From Eggerthellaceae bacterium (lineage in GTDB: Bacteria > Actinomycetota > Coriobacteriia > Coriobacteriales > Eggerthellaceae): a stretch of DNA of 7,091 bases. Under the pieces are notes generated by a model. The model searched no databases. It had not been told where the DNA came from and saw only the letters and a list, made by a program, of their open reading frames with translations. The translations under genes were made by a program, and so were the position numbers. Position 1 is the first letter of the stretch. Each line of letters begins with the position of its first letter. This document shows positions 6,325 to 7,091 of this stretch, piece after piece. The DNA lies in assembly GCA_017459485.1 (NCBI GenBank), contig JAFUCW010000288.1:1-7091 (forward strand), given 5' to 3'.

Positions 6325-6957
6325 TTACTGCACGAGCCTCTTCGCAAGGTTCGCCGCCGAAATGGCGTCGCCGGAATAGCCGTCGGCGCCAATCCTGTCG
6401 GCAAAGTCCTGGTTCACGGGAGCGCCGCCGACGATGATCTTGACCTGGTCGCGCTTGCCTGCTTCCACAACCGCTTCGATGGTGCGCTGGAGCGCGGGCA
6501 TCGTGGTGGAGAGCAGTGCCGAAAGGCCGATGATGTCGGGATGGTACTCGTCAATGGAGTCGACGAAGACTTCCGGAGCCAGGTCGACGCCTATGTCGTG
6601 AACCGTGAAGCCTGCTCCTTCGAGCATGACGGCAACCAGGTTCTTGCCAATGTCGTGGACGTCGCCTTCGACTGTGCCGATAACTACCGTACCCACCGAT
6701 TCCTGGTTGGCTGCAGCCAGCGCGGGCTTGAGCTCCCGCACGCCGCTTTTCATTGCTTCGGCGCAGGAGATAACGTCGGGCAGGTAGATTTCGCCGGCTT
6801 TGAAGTCGTCGCCGACTACGTTCATGCCTGCTACCAGGCCGTTGTTAAGAATGTCCTGAGGTTCTATGCCCTCGTCGAGTGCTTTGTGCACGTATTCGAC
6901 AACTTCTTCTTCTTCGCCGTCGTATAGGGCCGTGCCGATCTTCTCGAGAATATCCAT
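6325..6957 (-). CDS. Corrinoid (B12-binding) methyl-carrier protein, MttC/MtbC-like
   Basis: This 210-residue cytoplasmic protein has the standard length and layout of the methyl-carrying corrinoid proteins MttC, MtbC, MtgC and MtvC. Residues 1-85 form the helical B12-binding-2 cap domain, with the family segment G-L-V-A-G-M-N-V-V-G-D-D-F near 40-52 and Y-L-P-D-V near 58-62. From about residue 88 there is a Rossmann-like cobalamin-binding domain. It contains the cobalt-ligand motif D99-V-H101-D-I-G104-K-N, the G-L-S-A-L-L-S-T-T-M-P segment around 145-155, and V-G-G-A-P-V-N further on, typical of base-off/His-on binding. The protein carries the methyl group on cobalt between a substrate-specific methyltransferase and the pterin methyltransferase. 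An AAAGGA site about 9 bases before the ATG supports the start. An upstream gene on the same strand ends only 74 bases away, which suggests one operon. The substrate class (trimethylamine, betaine, methoxyarene) cannot be decided from this subunit. Confidence 0.93.
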   Translation of the reverse strand: MDILEKIGTALYDGEEEEVVEYVHKALDEGIEPQDILNNGLVAGMNVVGDDFKAGEIYLPDVISCAEAMKSGVRELKPALAAANQESVGTVVIGTVEGDVHDIGKNLVAVMLEGAGFTVHDIGVDLAPEVFVDSIDEYHPDIIGLSALLSTTMPALQRTIEAVVEAGKRDQVKIIVGGAPVNQDFADRIGADGYSGDAISAANLAKRLVQ

Positions 6958-7031
6958 GATCAGTGTTCCTTTCTAATGTCGTATGGTCTGCTCAAAGGTG
7001 GGCTGCTTATGTGGCCTTCGTAACTTCTGGC

Positions 7032-7091
7032 TTATACGGGGCTGTTGTCGATAATGGCCTGCATGCGCTCTTCGGCGTCGTCGGGGATGTC
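7032..7091 (-). CDS. C-terminal end of an upstream gene, possibly an MttB-like methyltransferase
   Basis: On the minus strand the frame is open from the right window edge to a TAA at 7032-7034. It encodes 19 residues, beginning Asp-Ile-Pro-Asp-Asp and ending Asn-Ser-Pro-Val. The acidic, amphipathic end (DDAEERMQAIID) resembles the tails of many MttB-family methyltransferases, which often sit directly before the corrinoid protein gene. Nineteen residues are too few for identification, so the assignment rests mainly on position. A methoxyarene (MtvB/uroporphyrinogen decarboxylase-like) methyltransferase or an unrelated protein is also possible. Confidence 0.4.
   Translation of the reverse strand, partial: DIPDDAEERMQAIIDNSPV

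Noticed and set aside
1..7091. CRISPR arrays, insertion sequences, tRNA or rRNA genes
   Set aside because: I saw no regularly spaced repeats, transposase frames, terminal inverted repeats with target duplications, or RNA gene signatures.

Overview
The window carries most of a corrinoid-dependent methyl-transfer (demethylation) system of a strict anaerobe, with an unrelated or loosely related transporter at the left edge. The DNA is G+C-rich by eye, codon third positions favour G/C, and the genes have strong AGGAG-type ribosome binding sites. That fits a Gram-positive anaerobe. My best guess is a gut Eggerthellaceae/Coriobacteriia member, with a clostridial acetogen as the alternative. This taxonomic call is inference, because no rRNA or other marker gene is present.

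Layout, left to right. (1) 2-853, plus strand: the 3' part of a drug/metabolite (EamA) transporter, cut by the window edge. (2) 961-989: a terminator hairpin between this gene and the next, which converge. (3) 1016-1822, minus strand: a pterin-binding methyltransferase of the AcsE/MtgA type, which moves a methyl group between a corrinoid protein and tetrahydrofolate. (4) 1823-2109: an AT-rich divergent control region with a TTTATCA-N10-TGATAAA palindrome. (5) 2110-3927, plus strand: a RACE-type activator, an N-terminal [2Fe-2S] ferredoxin domain fused to an ASKHA ATPase-like domain, which reductively repairs inactive Co(II) corrinoid. (6) 3964-3997: a 13-bp perfect bidirectional terminator. 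(7) 4064-6061, minus strand: a hydantoinase/oxoprolinase (HyuA) family ATPase without a visible HyuB partner. (8) 6062-6324: a long leader/intergenic stretch with two structured elements. (9) 6325-6957, minus strand: a B12-binding corrinoid protein with a DxHxxG motif. (10) 7032-7091, minus strand: the last 19 codons of an upstream gene, possibly the substrate-specific methyltransferase (MttB-like).

Expected mode of action, from known systems of this type: a substrate-specific methyltransferase, probably just beyond the right edge, puts a methyl group from an O- or N-methyl compound onto the corrinoid protein. The pterin-binding methyltransferase passes it to tetrahydrofolate for the Wood-Ljungdahl methyl branch or for energy metabolism. 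The RACE protein reactivates cobalt that has oxidised to Co(II). The stand-alone HyuA-like ATPase is the odd component. It may process a cyclic amide or imide substrate before or after demethylation, or have some other ATP-dependent role. The substrate cannot be read from this sequence.
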